This document shows, piece after piece, positions 1-10,236 of a stretch of DNA of 64,000 nt (position 1 is the first letter of the stretch; every line of letters begins with the position of its first letter). A model generated the notes under the pieces. The model did not search any database and was not told the DNA's origin. It saw nothing but the letters and a program-made list of their open reading frames with translations. The stretch is from Halomonas jincaotanensis. Lineage in GTDB: Bacteria; Pseudomonadota; Gammaproteobacteria; Pseudomonadales; Halomonadaceae. Location: the NCBI RefSeq assembly GCF_018448785.1, contig NZ_JAHCLU010000003.1, positions 342,435-406,434 on the forward strand, in the 5' to 3' direction. A program made the position numbers and the translations under genes.

Positions 1-1206
1 ATCGTCGTTGCCATGATTTGGGCTGTGGCCCAATACCTTTCCGGGCTGTTGTTCGAGCGTGAGCTTGAGAGAGCCGTCAATGATCTGGAGGCGCGAGGTG
101 AGCTGGTGGTCGAGCGCAGCGACGTCAGACACGGCTGGCTGACGTCCCGCGGGACCATTCATGTAGCGCCAGTACTGGGCGATGCCTGGCATCTTGCGTT
201 GAGCTATGAGGCCGACCACGGGGTATTGAGCACCCGCGTCGAGGGGCTGGCGATGCCGCTGATGGGGCCACATCAGATGCCCGTGTTTGGCGATGCGCTG
301 CCGTCGAATCCGCCGAGTTGGCATGCGCTATATCACACACTCAGCGGGACCCTGGAGGGCTCGATTCAGCTGGCTCCTTTCCTTATCCGCCAGGGCGAGC
401 GTGAGCTGGATTTCCAGGGCGGTGAGTTGGCCTTCAACGGCGAGTATGGCGACTGGCGCGGACGTGCCCGTATTTCTCCCCTGCGGCTCACCGACGGCAG
501 CGCAAGGCTCGATATCGGCCCGGTCATGCTCGAGAGCCGTTACGCCTATACGCCGGGGGCTTATCACTTTACACAGCACGATCTGCTGCGCGTCGAAGCG
601 CTCAGCTGGCAACAGCCAGACCTCGGCATAACGGCGCACGATCTCATCTATCAGAGCCAGATGACCCTCGATGAACGTGAATTACGCATCGATAGTGAGC
701 TGACCATCAGGGAGGTGCTGGCCGCTGAAGAGGTGCTGCTGACCGGCCGGGTGGCGTTGTCGCTGTCGCGAGTCAACGCGGATGCCCTGCGCCAGGCGCT
801 GGGCGTCCTGCGCAGCGAGGCGGCACAGGGGGACACGGCTCGGCAGGGGCGCGAGCTGCTGGAAACGCTCGAGCCGTATCTGGTTGACATGCTGCATGAC
901 TCTCCGCGCCTGGATGCCACGGCGGTGGAGCTCGACAGTCCCATGCTCGGTATCGGTGTTCAGGGCAGTGGTGCCCTGTTCTTCGATGCGCGCGACCTCG
1001 GCGAGCTGAGTCTGCTGCGACTTTCTGACGAGACGGAGCAGCAGCGCTGGATGTCGCGTCTGGACGGCGACTTCGACTGGCCTGATGTGCCCACGGTGGT
1101 GGCGCTGTGGCTGGGGCTGCCACTCGATACCCGCGATCTTGAAATCGACGTGATACGGGGCAGGGTGCGAGTCAATGGCCGGCCTTTACCGCCGCTGTGG
1201 CGTTGA
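1..1206 (+). CDS. DUF945 (YdgA-like) family protein, 5' end cut by window
   Basis: The frame is open from base 1; the first ATG is at 13, but a hydrophobic stretch is already under way there, so the true start probably lies a few codons before the window. About 400 residues remain. An N-terminal signal-anchor-like segment is followed by a long beta-rich region without enzyme motifs, as in the DUF945/YdgA family of envelope proteins, whose molecular role is unclear. No partner gene is visible and the next gene, a Lon-type protease, lies about 100 bases downstream with its own start. The family call rests on overall pattern (signal anchor, length, DUF945-like repeats of short strands), so it is moderate. 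Confidence 0.6.
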   Translation: MVVAMIWAVAQYLSGLLFERELERAVNDLEARGELVVERSDVRHGWLTSRGTIHVAPVLGDAWHLALSYEADHGVLSTRVEGLAMPLMGPHQMPVFGDALPSNPPSWHALYHTLSGTLEGSIQLAPFLIRQGERELDFQGGELAFNGEYGDWRGRARISPLRLTDGSARLDIGPVMLESRYAYTPGAYHFTQHDLLRVEALSWQQPDLGITAHDLIYQSQMTLDERELRIDSELTIREVLAAEEVLLTGRVALSLSRVNADALRQALGVLRSEAAQGDTARQGRELLETLEPYLVDMLHDSPRLDATAVELDSPMLGIGVQGSGALFFDARDLGELSLLRLSDETEQQRWMSRLDGDFDWPDVPTVVALWLGLPLDTRDLEIDVIRGRVRVNGRPLPPLWR

Positions 1207-1311
1207 TGTCCCCTGTTAAAACAGCCGTATGGCTTGAACTCGGTACTGGCTGCCCGCATTGACTGGTTAGTTTGCTAAATTGCAGTCACATCGGATTAGG
1301 ATGATTAGCCT

Positions 1312-3756
1312 ATGAGCGGCGAGCAGGATAGCTTCCAGGACCCGGAGAGGCAGGACTGGGTTCGGGAGTCCGACGACACCGGCGATGACTTCGCTTACCG
1401 AGAAGGGCCCCAGGAGCGTAAAGCCATGGTGCCCGCACGAGACACACTGCCCGAGCGTATCTACCTGCTGCCGATCCACAATCGGCCTTTCTTCCCCGCC
1501 CAGGTACAACCGCTGGTGATCAATCGCGAGCGCTGGGAAGACACCATGCGCCGCGTCGCCGATACCCCGCACCAGGTGGTCGGGCTCGCTTTCGTTGGTG
1601 AGGCGGGCGTCGAGGAGATCGGGCCGGGGGATTTCCCCGAGATCGGCACAGCGGTCAAGGTACACAAGCTTCAGGCCGAGGATCAGCAGTTCCAGTTCAT
1701 CGCCCGAGGCGTGCAGCGCTTTCGCATCCAGCGCTGGCTGTCCAAGACCCCCCCTTACCTGGTCGAAGTGTCCTACCCACGCGAGCCGATCAATGTCGAG
1801 GCAGACGAGGCCCGCGCCTATGCCATGGCGCTGATCAATGGCATCAAGGAGCTGTTGCCGATCAACCCGCTCTATGGCGAGGAGCTCAAGCACTATCTCA
1901 ATCGCTTCAGCCCCCACGAGCCGGGGCCCTTGTCCGATTTTGCCGCGGCGATCACCTCGGCCAAGGGCCATGAGCTGCAGGATGTGCTGGAGACCCTGGC
2001 GGTCATGCCGCGCATGCAGAAGGTGTTGCCGCTGCTGCGCAAGGAGATCGATGTCGCTCAGCTGCAAAGCGAGATCAGCGACCAGGTCAACGCCCAGATG
2101 CAGAACCGCCAGCGTGAATTCTTCCTGCGCGAACAGCTCAGGGTCATCCAGCGTGAGCTGGGTATCTCCAAGGACGACCGCGAGAACGATGTCGACACCT
2201 TCCGCGACCGACTCGAGGGGCTGACGGTGCCGCCCAAGGTGCTGACGCGCATTGAAGAGGAACTCGACAAGCTTTCGGTGCTGGAAACCGGCTCCCCCGA
2301 ATACGGCACGACACGCAACTATCTCGACTGGCTCACGTCGATGCCATGGGGCGTGCGCAGCGTCGACCAGCTCGACCTCGCCCATGCGCGCCAGGTGCTC
2401 GATCGCGATCACGACGGCCTGACCGATGTGAAGGAACGGATTGTAGAGTTTCTCGCCGAGGGCACCTTCAAGGGCGATGTCGGCGGGTCGATCCTGCTGC
2501 TGGTTGGCCCACCCGGTGTTGGCAAAACCTCGGTGGGGCGCTCCATCGCCGAGGCGCTAGGCCGCAGGTTCTATCGTTTTTCGGTGGGCGGCATGCGCGA
2601 TGAGGCCGAGATCAAGGGGCACCGGCGCACCTATATTGGTGCCATGCCGGGCAAGCTGGTGCAGTCCCTCAAGGAGGTCGAGGTCGAGAATCCGGTGATC
2701 ATGCTCGACGAGATCGACAAGATGGGGCAATCCTTCCAGGGCGACCCGGCCTCGGCGCTGCTTGAGGTGCTCGACCCTGAACAAAACATCGACTTTCTCG
2801 ATCACTACCTGGATGTGCGCCTCGATCTTTCCAAGGTGCTGTTCGTGTGTACGGCCAATACGCTGGATTCGATTCCGCCGGCGCTGCTGGATCGCATGGA
2901 ACAGATTCGTCTCTCGGGGTATATCGCCGAGGAAAAGCTGGCCATTGCCAAGAATCACCTATGGCCCAAGCTGCTCAAGCGCGACCGGATACCCAAGAAA
3001 CGCATCAATCTGTCCGATTCGGCACTCAAACAGGTGATCGAGGGCTATGCCCGCGAGGCTGGGGTGCGTCAGTTAGAAAAGCAGCTGCATCGCATCGTGC
3101 GCAAGGCGGCGGTCAAGATGCTCGAAAATGATCAGAAGTCGGTGCGGGTGTCGGTGAACAATCTCGAGAATTTTCTCGGGGCTCCCCTCTTCCGCAAGGA
3201 TAAGGTGATGAAGGGCCAGGGGGTGGTGACCGGGCTCGCCTGGACCTCGATGGGCGGTGCGACACTTTCCATCGAGGCCGGCAAGGTCCACTCACTGGAT
3301 CGCGGCTTCAAGCTCACCGGCCAGCTCGGCGAGGTCATGAAAGAGTCGGCCAATATCGCGCACAGCTACGTGCTGGGACACCTTAGCGAGTATGGCGCCG
3401 ACAGTGACTTCTTCGACTCGGCGTTCGTGCATTTGCATGTGCCCGAAGGCGCCACGCCCAAGGACGGCCCGTCGGCCGGGGTCACCATGACCACCGCCTT
3501 GCTTTCCCTGGCGTTGCATCGTGCCATCGAGCGGCCGCTGGCCATGACCGGCGAGCTGACACTCACCGGTCAGGTGCTGCCGGTAGGAGGGATCCGCGAG
3601 AAGGTGATCGCCGCTCGACGCAGTGAAATCTTCGAGCTGATTTTGCCCGATGCCAATCGCCGGGATTACGATGAGCTACCTGATTACCTCAAGGAGGGAA
3701 TGACGGTCCACTTCGCTGGCCGTTACCCGGATGTCGCGAAGGTGGTCTTCGGATGA
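1312..3756 (+). CDS. lon: Lon-type ATP-dependent protease (endopeptidase La)
   Basis: This 814-residue protein degrades misfolded or regulatory proteins in the cytoplasm. It has an N-terminal LAN domain (from about residue 45, [13 protein letters not shown]), a central coiled region, an AAA+ module with Walker A GPPGVGKT near residue 400 and Walker B MLDEIDK, and a C-terminal Lon peptidase domain. The catalytic dyad is Ser721 (PKDGPSAG) and Lys764 (REKVIAA), the 43-residue spacing typical of Lon. The usual neighbours of the main bacterial lon (clpP, clpX, hupB) are absent. The acidic N-terminal extension of about 40 residues and the [10 protein letters not shown] motif recall the second Lon of pseudomonads, so this may be a paralogue rather than the housekeeping copy. 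Confidence 0.93.
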   Translation: MSGEQDSFQDPERQDWVRESDDTGDDFAYREGPQERKAMVPARDTLPERIYLLPIHNRPFFPAQVQPLVINRERWEDTMRRVADTPHQVVGLAFVGEAGVEEIGPGDFPEIGTAVKVHKLQAEDQQFQFIARGVQRFRIQRWLSKTPPYLVEVSYPREPINVEADEARAYAMALINGIKELLPINPLYGEELKHYLNRFSPHEPGPLSDFAAAITSAKGHELQDVLETLAVMPRMQKVLPLLRKEIDVAQLQSEISDQVNAQMQNRQREFFLREQLRVIQRELGISKDDRENDVDTFRDRLEGLTVPPKVLTRIEEELDKLSVLETGSPEYGTTRNYLDWLTSMPWGVRSVDQLDLAHARQVLDRDHDGLTDVKERIVEFLAEGTFKGDVGGSILLLVGPPGVGKTSVGRSIAEALGRRFYRFSVGGMRDEAEIKGHRRTYIGAMPGKLVQSLKEVEVENPVIMLDEIDKMGQSFQGDPASALLEVLDPEQNIDFLDHYLDVRLDLSKVLFVCTANTLDSIPPALLDRMEQIRLSGYIAEEKLAIAKNHLWPKLLKRDRIPKKRINLSDSALKQVIEGYAREAGVRQLEKQLHRIVRKAAVKMLENDQKSVRVSVNNLENFLGAPLFRKDKVMKGQGVVTGLAWTSMGGATLSIEAGKVHSLDRGFKLTGQLGEVMKESANIAHSYVLGHLSEYGADSDFFDSAFVHLHVPEGATPKDGPSAGVTMTTALLSLALHRAIERPLAMTGELTLTGQVLPVGGIREKVIAARRSEIFELILPDANRRDYDELPDYLKEGMTVHFAGRYPDVAKVVFG

Positions 3757-3784
3757 CGGCACTCGTCAGGTTGGGGTGCCGTCA
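3754..3784 (+). terminator. Hairpin at the end of the Lon gene
   Basis: A 9-bp perfect inverted repeat, TGACGGCAC and GTGCCGTCA, with a 13-nt loop begins on the lon stop codon. There is no T-run behind it, so it may be a weak terminator or an mRNA 3'-end stabiliser. Confidence 0.4.
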
Positions 3785-3828
3785 CCCGGGGCCTGACAAC
3801 GGCGAGATAGCGTAACCACAGGGAATCG

Positions 3829-4872
3829 ATGATGAACCAGACACTCAATGTCGGCCTGGTCGGCTATGGCATGGCGGGGAAGACCTTCCATGCCCCGCTG
3901 ATCGAGGCGACCCCGACCCTCGAGCTGACGGCTGTCGTCAGTGGTGATGCTGACAAGGTCAAGGCCGATCTGCCATCGGTCGACGTGCTGCCCAAGGCGG
4001 CCATGTTGTTCGCCCGAACGGACATCGACCTGGTGGTGATCGTGACGCCCAACAGCACGCACTTCTCACTCGCCAAGGCGGCCTTGGGGGCGGGCAAGCA
4101 TGTGGTGGTCGACAAACCCGTGACGATTTCGTTGTCCGAGGCCAGGTTGCTGAAAAGCCTCGCCATCAACGCCGAACGGATGCTGAGTGTCTTTCACAAC
4201 CGGCGTTGGGACAGTGACTTTCTGGCCCTGCAGGAGGTGATCGCCTCAGGCGAGCTGGGGCGGGTGGCGAGTCTGGAATCACGCTTCGATCGATTTCGCC
4301 CTGTGGTACCGGATCGATGGCGAGAACGCCGTCAACCGGGCAGTGGGCTCTGGTATGATCTGGGCCCCCACCTGCTCGACCAGGCAGTGTTGCTGTTCGG
4401 CATGCCCAAGGCCATTTTCGTGGAGTTGGGTTCGCTTCGCGATGGCGCCCAGGTCGACGACGATTTCCTGGCCATGCTGGCTTATGAGCGCAAACGAGTA
4501 GTGCTCCAGGCGGGCACCCTGATCGCCGAAGAGACGCCGCGGTTTCGCGTGAACGGCACCCGCGGCAGCTTCGTCAAGTTCGGTCTCGATCCTCAGGAAA
4601 GCTGGCTCAAGGAAGGCCGCAGACCCACGACGTACTGGGGCGTCGACCCCTGGCCGGGTCGCTTGATGCTGGAGAATGGCGAGGCCGGTTTCATTGAGCG
4701 CCGGGCACCAACGCCACCGGGGGATTATCTCGCCTACTATGCGGGAATCGCCTCGGCCCTCCTGGAGGGCACCCCACCCCCGGTGAGCATCGATGACGCC
4801 ATCGGCGTGATGACGCTGCTCGAACTGGGGCTGGACAGCTACCGTCAGAAACGCTGGCTTAATCTCAAGTAG
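3829..4872 (+). CDS. Gfo/Idh/MocA family NAD(P)-dependent oxidoreductase
   Basis: A 347-residue cytoplasmic dehydrogenase. The N-terminal Rossmann fold shows GLVGYGMAGKTFHAP at residues 8-22, and the family's lysine motif is VDKPVT around residue 97-102. The C-terminal alpha/beta domain contains the WYDLGPHLLDQ segment typical of the YdgJ/YhhX branch. These enzymes oxidise or epimerise sugars or cyclitols, but the substrate cannot be told from sequence. A GGGA ribosome site lies just before tandem ATG codons at 3829 and 3832. It stands alone between a hairpin and the convergent nudE. Confidence 0.88.
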   Translation: MMNQTLNVGLVGYGMAGKTFHAPLIEATPTLELTAVVSGDADKVKADLPSVDVLPKAAMLFARTDIDLVVIVTPNSTHFSLAKAALGAGKHVVVDKPVTISLSEARLLKSLAINAERMLSVFHNRRWDSDFLALQEVIASGELGRVASLESRFDRFRPVVPDRWRERRQPGSGLWYDLGPHLLDQAVLLFGMPKAIFVELGSLRDGAQVDDDFLAMLAYERKRVVLQAGTLIAEETPRFRVNGTRGSFVKFGLDPQESWLKEGRRPTTYWGVDPWPGRLMLENGEAGFIERRAPTPPGDYLAYYAGIASALLEGTPPPVSIDDAIGVMTLLELGLDSYRQKRWLNLK

Positions 4873-4935
4873 CGACTTTCCGGGGACAGGACACGCGATC
4901 GATGCGTCGGTGTCGATGTCATTCAAGACTCTGCG

Positions 4936-5547
4936 TTACCACAGGGTCGGAGTGGATTCTTCATTGCGTAACCGGTCTCGCGCGATGTACAGGGCCGCGA
5001 TGGCCCGGGCCTCATGGAAGTCCTCGCGAGCGAGCAGGGCTGGCAGCTCCTTGATGGCGTGGGTCTCGACGATCAACGGCTCTGGCTCGTCGCCGGGTAG
5101 CCGCTTGGGGTAGAGGTCGGACGCGAGCATGACCTGCATGCGATGGCGCATGTAGTTGGGGGCCAGGGACAGCTCCACCAGCGGCTCGATACGTCGGGCA
5201 CCGAAACCGCATTCTTCCATGAGTTCGCGGTTGGCGGCGCTGATCACGTCCTCGCCGGGATCGACCAGCCCCTTGGGCAGGGTCAGCACATAATCCTCGA
5301 AGCCCGCGGCGTATTCCCGAATCAGTAATACATGCTCGGGGTCGGGCATCGCGACCATCATCACCGCACCATGATCGCTGCCGGTAAGACGCTCAAAGCT
5401 GCGCTCCTCGCCGTTGGAGAAACGCAGTTCCAGCGACTCGATATGAAACAGCCGACTGCGGGCGACGGATTGGCGCGACAAGACCTTGGGTTTTTCCAGC
5501 CAGTTTGCGGTGCCTTGTTGGCTTTCCGGGCCGCTCGTTTTCGTCAT
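4936..5547 (-). CDS. nudE: NudE-type ADP-compounds Nudix hydrolase
   Basis: A 203-residue Nudix enzyme expected to hydrolyse ADP-ribose, Ap3A and NADH-like ADP compounds to AMP. The Nudix box reads GLVDPGEDVISAANREL followed by MEECGFGA, matching GX5EX7REUXEEXGU with its metal-binding glutamates. It is divergent from yrfG, the arrangement of nudE and yrfG known in enterics and many gammaproteobacteria, which supports the NudE name over other Nudix subfamilies. Confidence 0.88.
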   Translation of the reverse strand: MTKTSGPESQQGTANWLEKPKVLSRQSVARSRLFHIESLELRFSNGEERSFERLTGSDHGAVMMVAMPDPEHVLLIREYAAGFEDYVLTLPKGLVDPGEDVISAANRELMEECGFGARRIEPLVELSLAPNYMRHRMQVMLASDLYPKRLPGDEPEPLIVETHAIKELPALLAREDFHEARAIAALYIARDRLRNEESTPTLW

Positions 5548-5649
5548 GATGGCTCCTTGTCAATGAGGTAACAGGCCGGCATGCGTCGCCGTCCCGGTTT
5601 GAGTACAATATTACGCTTCACGCCCTCAACGATGCCATCCGGAGATTCG

Positions 5650-6348
5650 ATGATCGACTGGCGCGCCATCGACACCGTCCTGCTGGACATGGACGGCACC
5701 CTGCTTGACCTGCACTTCGACAGCCATTTCTGGCTCGAACATCTGCCGCGACGCTATGGCGAACTTCATCGGCTCGATGAAGCGACCCAGGCGCAGGTAC
5801 GCTCGCGAATCATCCACGAAAAGGGCACGCTCAACTGGTACAGCCTGGCGTACTGGAGTCGCGAGCTGGATGTCGACATCCTCGCCCTCAAGCGCGAGAT
5901 CCAGCACCTGATCGGGCTGCGCGGCGATGCCCTGGATTTTCTCAAGTGGCTACAGCAGGCCCATCCTCGCGTGGTCCTTGCGACCAATGCCGACCGGGCC
6001 AGCCTCGAGCTCAAGCTGCCGCTCACAGGCCTGGAAGCCTATCTCGACGCCATCGTTTCCTCGGCCGATCTGGGGGTTCCCAAGGAGGATCAGGCCTTCT
6101 GGTTCGCCCTGCAGGATATCGAGCCTTTCGACCCCGAACGTACCCTGTTCATCGATGACAACCCGTCGGTACTCGAGAGTGCACGCGAGTTCGGTATTCG
6201 CCATTTGCTCGGCATCAAGCAGCCTGACAGCACGCGGCCAGAGAAGGAGCTCGAGGAATTCATCGTACTTGACCGTTTCGCCTCGATTTTGCCGCAGAAC
6301 CTGCCGCCGCTGGTGGACGATGACCGGGGAGACGGCACCTATGGATAG
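5650..6348 (+). CDS. yrfG: GMP/IMP nucleotidase YrfG (HAD superfamily)
   Basis: A 232-residue HAD hydrolase that dephosphorylates purine mononucleotides in the E. coli family member. Motif I is DMDGTLLD near residues 12-19, motif II is the ATNAD segment and motif IV is LFIDDNPSVL. The start at 5650 follows GGAG; the same frame is open upstream to 5581, but those 23 codons do not look coding. The stop overlaps the start of hslR by 8 bases, so the two are translationally coupled. Confidence 0.9.
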   Translation: MIDWRAIDTVLLDMDGTLLDLHFDSHFWLEHLPRRYGELHRLDEATQAQVRSRIIHEKGTLNWYSLAYWSRELDVDILALKREIQHLIGLRGDALDFLKWLQQAHPRVVLATNADRASLELKLPLTGLEAYLDAIVSSADLGVPKEDQAFWFALQDIEPFDPERTLFIDDNPSVLESAREFGIRHLLGIKQPDSTRPEKELEEFIVLDRFASILPQNLPPLVDDDRGDGTYG

Positions 6349-6727
6349 CGTGCGTCTCGACAAGTGGTTGTGGGCGGCACGCTTCTTCAAGACGCGGGCG
6401 TTGGCCAAGAAGGCCCTCGAGGGAGGCAAGGTGCAATACAACGGCACCCGAGCGAAGACCAGCAAGGCCGTCGAGGTGGGGGCGCTGATTCGTGTGCCGC
6501 AGGGCTGGGACATCCTCGAGGTCGAAGTGCTGGCGCTCTCCGATCAGCGACGCGGGGCCCCCGAAGCCCGGGCCCTGTACGCCGAGACAACCGAAAGTGT
6601 CGCGCGTCGTGAACGTGAGGCCGAGGCGCGTCGTCTGACCAATCAGGTCATGCAGCACCCCCTCAAGCGCCCCGACAAGAAACAGCGACGCGATATTCGT
6701 CGCTTCAAGGAAAGCGGGGACGAGTAA
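6341..6727 (+). CDS. hslR: Heat-shock protein 15, S4-domain RNA-binding
   Basis: A 128-residue protein with an S4 RNA-binding domain at the N terminus (VRLDKWLWAARFFKTRALA, then GGKVQYNG) and a basic, Lys/Arg-rich C-terminal tail. Hsp15 binds 50S subunits that carry a stalled peptidyl-tRNA and recycles them. The chosen start is the ATG at 6341, overlapping the yrfG stop; the upstream open frame is only the shadow of yrfG. hslO follows 19 bases on, giving the classical yrfG-hslR-hslO heat-shock operon. Confidence 0.93.
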   Translation: MDSVRLDKWLWAARFFKTRALAKKALEGGKVQYNGTRAKTSKAVEVGALIRVPQGWDILEVEVLALSDQRRGAPEARALYAETTESVARREREAEARRLTNQVMQHPLKRPDKKQRRDIRRFKESGDE

Positions 6728-6746
6728 TGGAGAGTGAAGAGCCTTT

Positions 6747-7622
6747 ATGTCAGATCAAATTCAGCGTTTCCTATTCGATCGCACCAACGTGCGCGGCGAG
6801 ATCGTTAGCCTCGAGCAGGCCTATCAGGACGTGCTCGACCGTCATCGCTACCCGTCGGTCGTCAATCATTTGTTGGGCGAGTTGCTGGCTGCAGTGGCAC
6901 TGCTTACCGACACCGTGAAGCTCGATGGCACCTTGAGCATCGAGGTGCGCGGCAAGGGAGCCTTGGCGCTGCTGATGGCCGAGTCCAATCCCGGCGGGGA
7001 ATTGCGGGCGATCGCCCGAATGGCCGACGACACCGAGATTCCAGCCAATGACATGAGCTTTCATGAACTGATCGGCGACGGCCAGATCATGATCACCCTG
7101 GACCCTGCGGAAGGACAGCGTTACCAGGGCATCGTGGCATTGGAGCACAACAGCCTGGCGGAATGTCTTGAGGCATATTTCGCCCAATCCGAGCAGTTGC
7201 CGACACGCTTGTGGTTGGCGGCGAGCGACAGCCATGCCGGGGGCCTGCTGCTGCAGCGCCTGCCCGATGGCTCGCAGAACCAGGATGACGATGCCTGGGG
7301 GCGGACCGTCCAGCTAGCGGCTACGCTGACCACAGACGAATTGCTCGGTCTCGAACAACGCGACATGTTGTATCGGCTGTATCACGACGAGACGGTGAGA
7401 GTGTATGAGCCCAAGTCGTTGCGTTTTGCGTGCACTTGCTCGCGCCGGCGAATCGGCGAGGGGCTTCTGACGCTTGGCGAAGCGGAGCTGCGTGAGGTAC
7501 TGGCGGAGCAGGGGAGTATCGAGACCCAGTGTCATTTTTGTCATAGTCGCTACCGGTTTTCGCCCGCCGATGTCGAGGCGCTGCTGGTCGCGGCGGAGGA
7601 CGAACCGCCGGTCATACACTGA
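6747..7622 (+). CDS. hslO: Redox-regulated chaperone Hsp33
   Basis: A 291-residue holdase chaperone activated by oxidation. The C-terminal zinc site is complete: Cys229, Cys231, Cys262 and Cys265 form CXC-X30-CXXC. Under oxidants the zinc is lost, disulfides form and unfolded clients are bound. The start at 6747 is preceded by GAGTGAAGAG; an ATG at 6727 in another frame is not used. It is the last gene of the hslR operon. Confidence 0.95.
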   Translation: MSDQIQRFLFDRTNVRGEIVSLEQAYQDVLDRHRYPSVVNHLLGELLAAVALLTDTVKLDGTLSIEVRGKGALALLMAESNPGGELRAIARMADDTEIPANDMSFHELIGDGQIMITLDPAEGQRYQGIVALEHNSLAECLEAYFAQSEQLPTRLWLAASDSHAGGLLLQRLPDGSQNQDDDAWGRTVQLAATLTTDELLGLEQRDMLYRLYHDETVRVYEPKSLRFACTCSRRRIGEGLLTLGEAELREVLAEQGSIETQCHFCHSRYRFSPADVEALLVAAEDEPPVIH

Positions 7623-7695
7623 TTAGTTCTGTCGTTGATTCTCATCGAGACACATCAGGCGCAAGATGTTCATTTGTGAACCTTTGTAAGGTAAG

Positions 7696-7735
7696 CGAAG
7701 ATCGCCGATGTAGTAGTAAAACTACAAGATCTTCG
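7696..7735. repeat. Nested dyad upstream of pckA
   Basis: Two nested inverted repeats share a centre: outer arms CGAAGATC and GATCTTCG, inner arms GTAGT and ACTAC. The element lies in the 302-base gap between hslO and pckA, about 190 bases before the pckA start. It could be a two-sided operator or an RNA hairpin; no T-run follows. The rest of the gap holds a possible -10 CATAAT near 7770 and no gene. Confidence 0.45.
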
Positions 7736-7924
7736 TCCAAAAACGCCGTTCCACGCGACAGATGTTTTTGTCATAATGGCCCCCGCTTCCGCGACACAAC
7801 ACCGACACGATCACCACGGAACAAGACGGGAAGATCCGCACCTGGTGGTTCGAAGGCATCAGCTTAGCTGCGTCGACGACGCCCGGCTCACGAGAGAGAA
7901 CGGCCGCCAGGCCAAGGAATTCAT

Positions 7925-9511
7925 ATGACAATGACCCAAGCCGCATCCCAGGCTGCCAGCGTGCAGCCAGCCGCCACTCCCCGCACTTACGTCAATCTCA
8001 GTAGTGCAGAGCTTATTGAGCGCGCCGTGATCAATGGCGAAGGCCGCCTGGCCGCCAATGGTGCACTGGTGGTGAACACCGGACTGCGTACCGGCCGCTC
8101 ACCCAAGGACCGGTTCATCGTCGATGAGCCTTCCACCAGCGGCCAGATCGATTGGGGCAACGTCAATCTCCCTTTCGATGCCGACAAGTTCGAGGCTTTG
8201 TGGCGTCGCGTCGAAACGTATCTCGGCAACGGCGAGCAGTATGTGTCGGAGCTGCATGTGGGCAGCGACCCCGAGCACTATCTGCCCGTGCGCGTGACGA
8301 CCGAAACGGCCTGGCATAATCTTTTCGGTCGTACCATGTTCGTGCGTCCCGAGCCGTTCAATCCTGCCTTGAAGCGTGAATGGACGATTCTCAATGCGCC
8401 CTACTTCGAATGCGATCCGCAGCGCGACGGTACCAACGCCGACGGCTGCGTGATTCTCGATTTCGCCGGTCAGCGGGTGCTGATTGCCGGCATGCGTTAT
8501 GCCGGTGAAATGAAGAAAGCCATGTTCTCGGTGCAGAACTTCCTGCTTCCCGAATCCGACGTCCTGCCCATGCACTGCTCGGCCAACGTCGGTGAGGATG
8601 GTGAGACCACCTTGTTCTTCGGCCTTTCTGGCACTGGCAAGACCACGCTCTCCGCCGACCCGGCGCGCTACCTGATCGGCGACGATGAACACGGCTGGGG
8701 GCCGGGCACCGTCTTCAACATCGAGGGGGGCTGCTATGCCAAGTGCATCGAACTCTCCGAGAAGAACGAGCCGGTTATCTGGCGCGCCATCAAGTTCGGC
8801 ACGGTGCTGGAAAACGTGGTGCTGGATGATCGTCGCGAACCCGACTACGTCGACGGAAGCCTGACCCAGAACTCGCGCGCCGCCTATCCCCTGGAACACG
8901 TCGAAAAACGTGTGCCCGAGAATCGCGCCGGGGAGCCCAGCGCCATCGTCTTCCTGACCTGCGACATGAGCGGTGTGCTACCGCCGGTCTCGGTGCTCTC
9001 CAAGGAGGCGGCGGCCTACCATTTTCTCTCCGGCTACACCGCCAAGGTCGGCTCGACCGAGATGGGGTCTTCGAGCGGCCTGGAAGCGACCTTCTCCACT
9101 TGCTTCGGTGCACCCTTCTTTCCCCGCCCGGCACGAGAATATGCAGATTTGCTGATAAAGCGTGTTGCCAAGCAGGACGCTCAGGTCTACCTGGTCAATA
9201 CCGGCTGGACCGGTGGTGCCTTCGGTGAGGGGGGAGTACGTTTCTCGATCCCCACCACGCGGGCCATCATCGCCGCGATCCAGGCCGGTGTGCTGCGCGA
9301 TGTCGAAACTCGTCACATCGATGGCCTCAACCTGGAAGTGCCGGTAGCGGTACCGGGTGTGGACGCGAGCTTGCTCGATCCTCGCCGGACCTGGCAGGAC
9401 CCAGCCGCCTATGATCAGCAGCGACAAGCGTTAGCCGCCAAGTTTGTCGACAACTTCCAGAAATTCGCCGGTGTCGATTCAGCCATTATCGCGGCGGGGC
9501 CGCAGCGTTGA
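7925..9511 (+). CDS. pckA: ATP-dependent phosphoenolpyruvate carboxykinase
   Basis: A 528-residue enzyme that converts oxaloacetate and ATP to phosphoenolpyruvate, CO2 and ADP, the entry step of gluconeogenesis. The PEPCK signature [14 protein letters not shown] (kinase-1a loop) and the metal/oxaloacetate site segment LIGDDEHGW are intact, and length matches the bacterial ATP-type family. The start at 7925 follows AAGGAATTCAT. Its position after hslO is the same as in enterics. A strong terminator follows at 9565. Confidence 0.96.
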   Translation: MTMTQAASQAASVQPAATPRTYVNLSSAELIERAVINGEGRLAANGALVVNTGLRTGRSPKDRFIVDEPSTSGQIDWGNVNLPFDADKFEALWRRVETYLGNGEQYVSELHVGSDPEHYLPVRVTTETAWHNLFGRTMFVRPEPFNPALKREWTILNAPYFECDPQRDGTNADGCVILDFAGQRVLIAGMRYAGEMKKAMFSVQNFLLPESDVLPMHCSANVGEDGETTLFFGLSGTGKTTLSADPARYLIGDDEHGWGPGTVFNIEGGCYAKCIELSEKNEPVIWRAIKFGTVLENVVLDDRREPDYVDGSLTQNSRAAYPLEHVEKRVPENRAGEPSAIVFLTCDMSGVLPPVSVLSKEAAAYHFLSGYTAKVGSTEMGSSSGLEATFSTCFGAPFFPRPAREYADLLIKRVAKQDAQVYLVNTGWTGGAFGEGGVRFSIPTTRAIIAAIQAGVLRDVETRHIDGLNLEVPVAVPGVDASLLDPRRTWQDPAAYDQQRQALAAKFVDNFQKFAGVDSAIIAAGPQR

Positions 9512-9564
9512 TGAGCTGACACTCAATCGATGAGCGAACCCCGTGGCAGACACAGGGTCGAAAC

Positions 9565-9594
9565 GGGGTGAGTCCTGCGACTCGCCCCTTTTTT
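9565..9594 (+). terminator. Rho-independent terminator of pckA
   Basis: Arms GGGGTGAGT and ACTCGCCCC (one G-T pair) with a 6-nt loop are followed directly by six T residues. Confidence 0.88.
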
Positions 9595-9682
9595 ATGCAT
9601 CCAGCAGGCGGGGAACTGCGTAGTTATATAAGAATCGCGGCGGCTTTACCGCTCGATGTCATTTACGCAAGGGAGGTCAACA

Positions 9683-10180
9683 ATGAAGCGTCGTCATTTT
9701 CTAGGGTTATTGAGCGCCGGAGCACTGGTGGGCCTGCTGCCCAGCGTGGCCAGCGCCAGGCCCAAGCCCGACCTCAAGCGCGCCGAAGGGATCGAGACCC
9801 TGGAGCTTTCTGAGGCCGAGTGGCGGGAGCGGTTGAGCGAGGCGCAGTTCGAGATTCTGCGCGAGGAAGGCACCGAGCCGGCCTTCTCCAGTCCGCTGGA
9901 CAAGGAAACCCGCGAGGGGGAGTTTCGCTGTGCCGGCTGTGACCTGCTGCTGTTCACCAGCGCCATGAAGTATGACTCCGGGACTGGCTGGCCGAGTTTC
10001 TTCGAGCACGTGGAGGGTCACCTGCTCAGCAAGGTCGACTACAAGGCCATCTGGCCGCGTACGGAATACCACTGTGCGCGCTGCGGTGGTCATCAGGGTC
10101 ACGTGTTCGACGATGGACCCGAGCCCACCGGCCTGCGCTGGTGCAACAACGGTCTGGCGCTATCATTCGTCCCCGCCTGA
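9683..10180 (+). CDS. msrB: Peptide-methionine (R)-S-oxide reductase MsrB with export signal
   Basis: Reduces methionine-R-sulfoxide in proteins. Two CXXC pairs (CAGC and CARC) bind structural zinc, the GTGWPSF segment marks the family, and the catalytic cysteine lies in RWCNNG near the C terminus. The start at 9683 is chosen because GGGAGG lies 6 bases before it. The 165-residue product then begins MKRRHFLGLLSAGALVG and has a cleavage-like ASA, that is, a twin-arginine-type signal peptide not found in cytoplasmic MsrB. Export to the periplasm is inferred. Confidence 0.9.
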   Translation: MKRRHFLGLLSAGALVGLLPSVASARPKPDLKRAEGIETLELSEAEWRERLSEAQFEILREEGTEPAFSSPLDKETREGEFRCAGCDLLLFTSAMKYDSGTGWPSFFEHVEGHLLSKVDYKAIWPRTEYHCARCGGHQGHVFDDGPEPTGLRWCNNGLALSFVPA

Positions 10181-10236
10181 TGGCGGTTTGTGATACCTTG
10201 TCGCGATTCGTTTCCTGAAGCAGCGACAGGGGTTAC

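Noticed and set aside
1267..2412. 381-codon minus-strand frame antisense to lon
   Set aside because: Shadow of lon; no domain.
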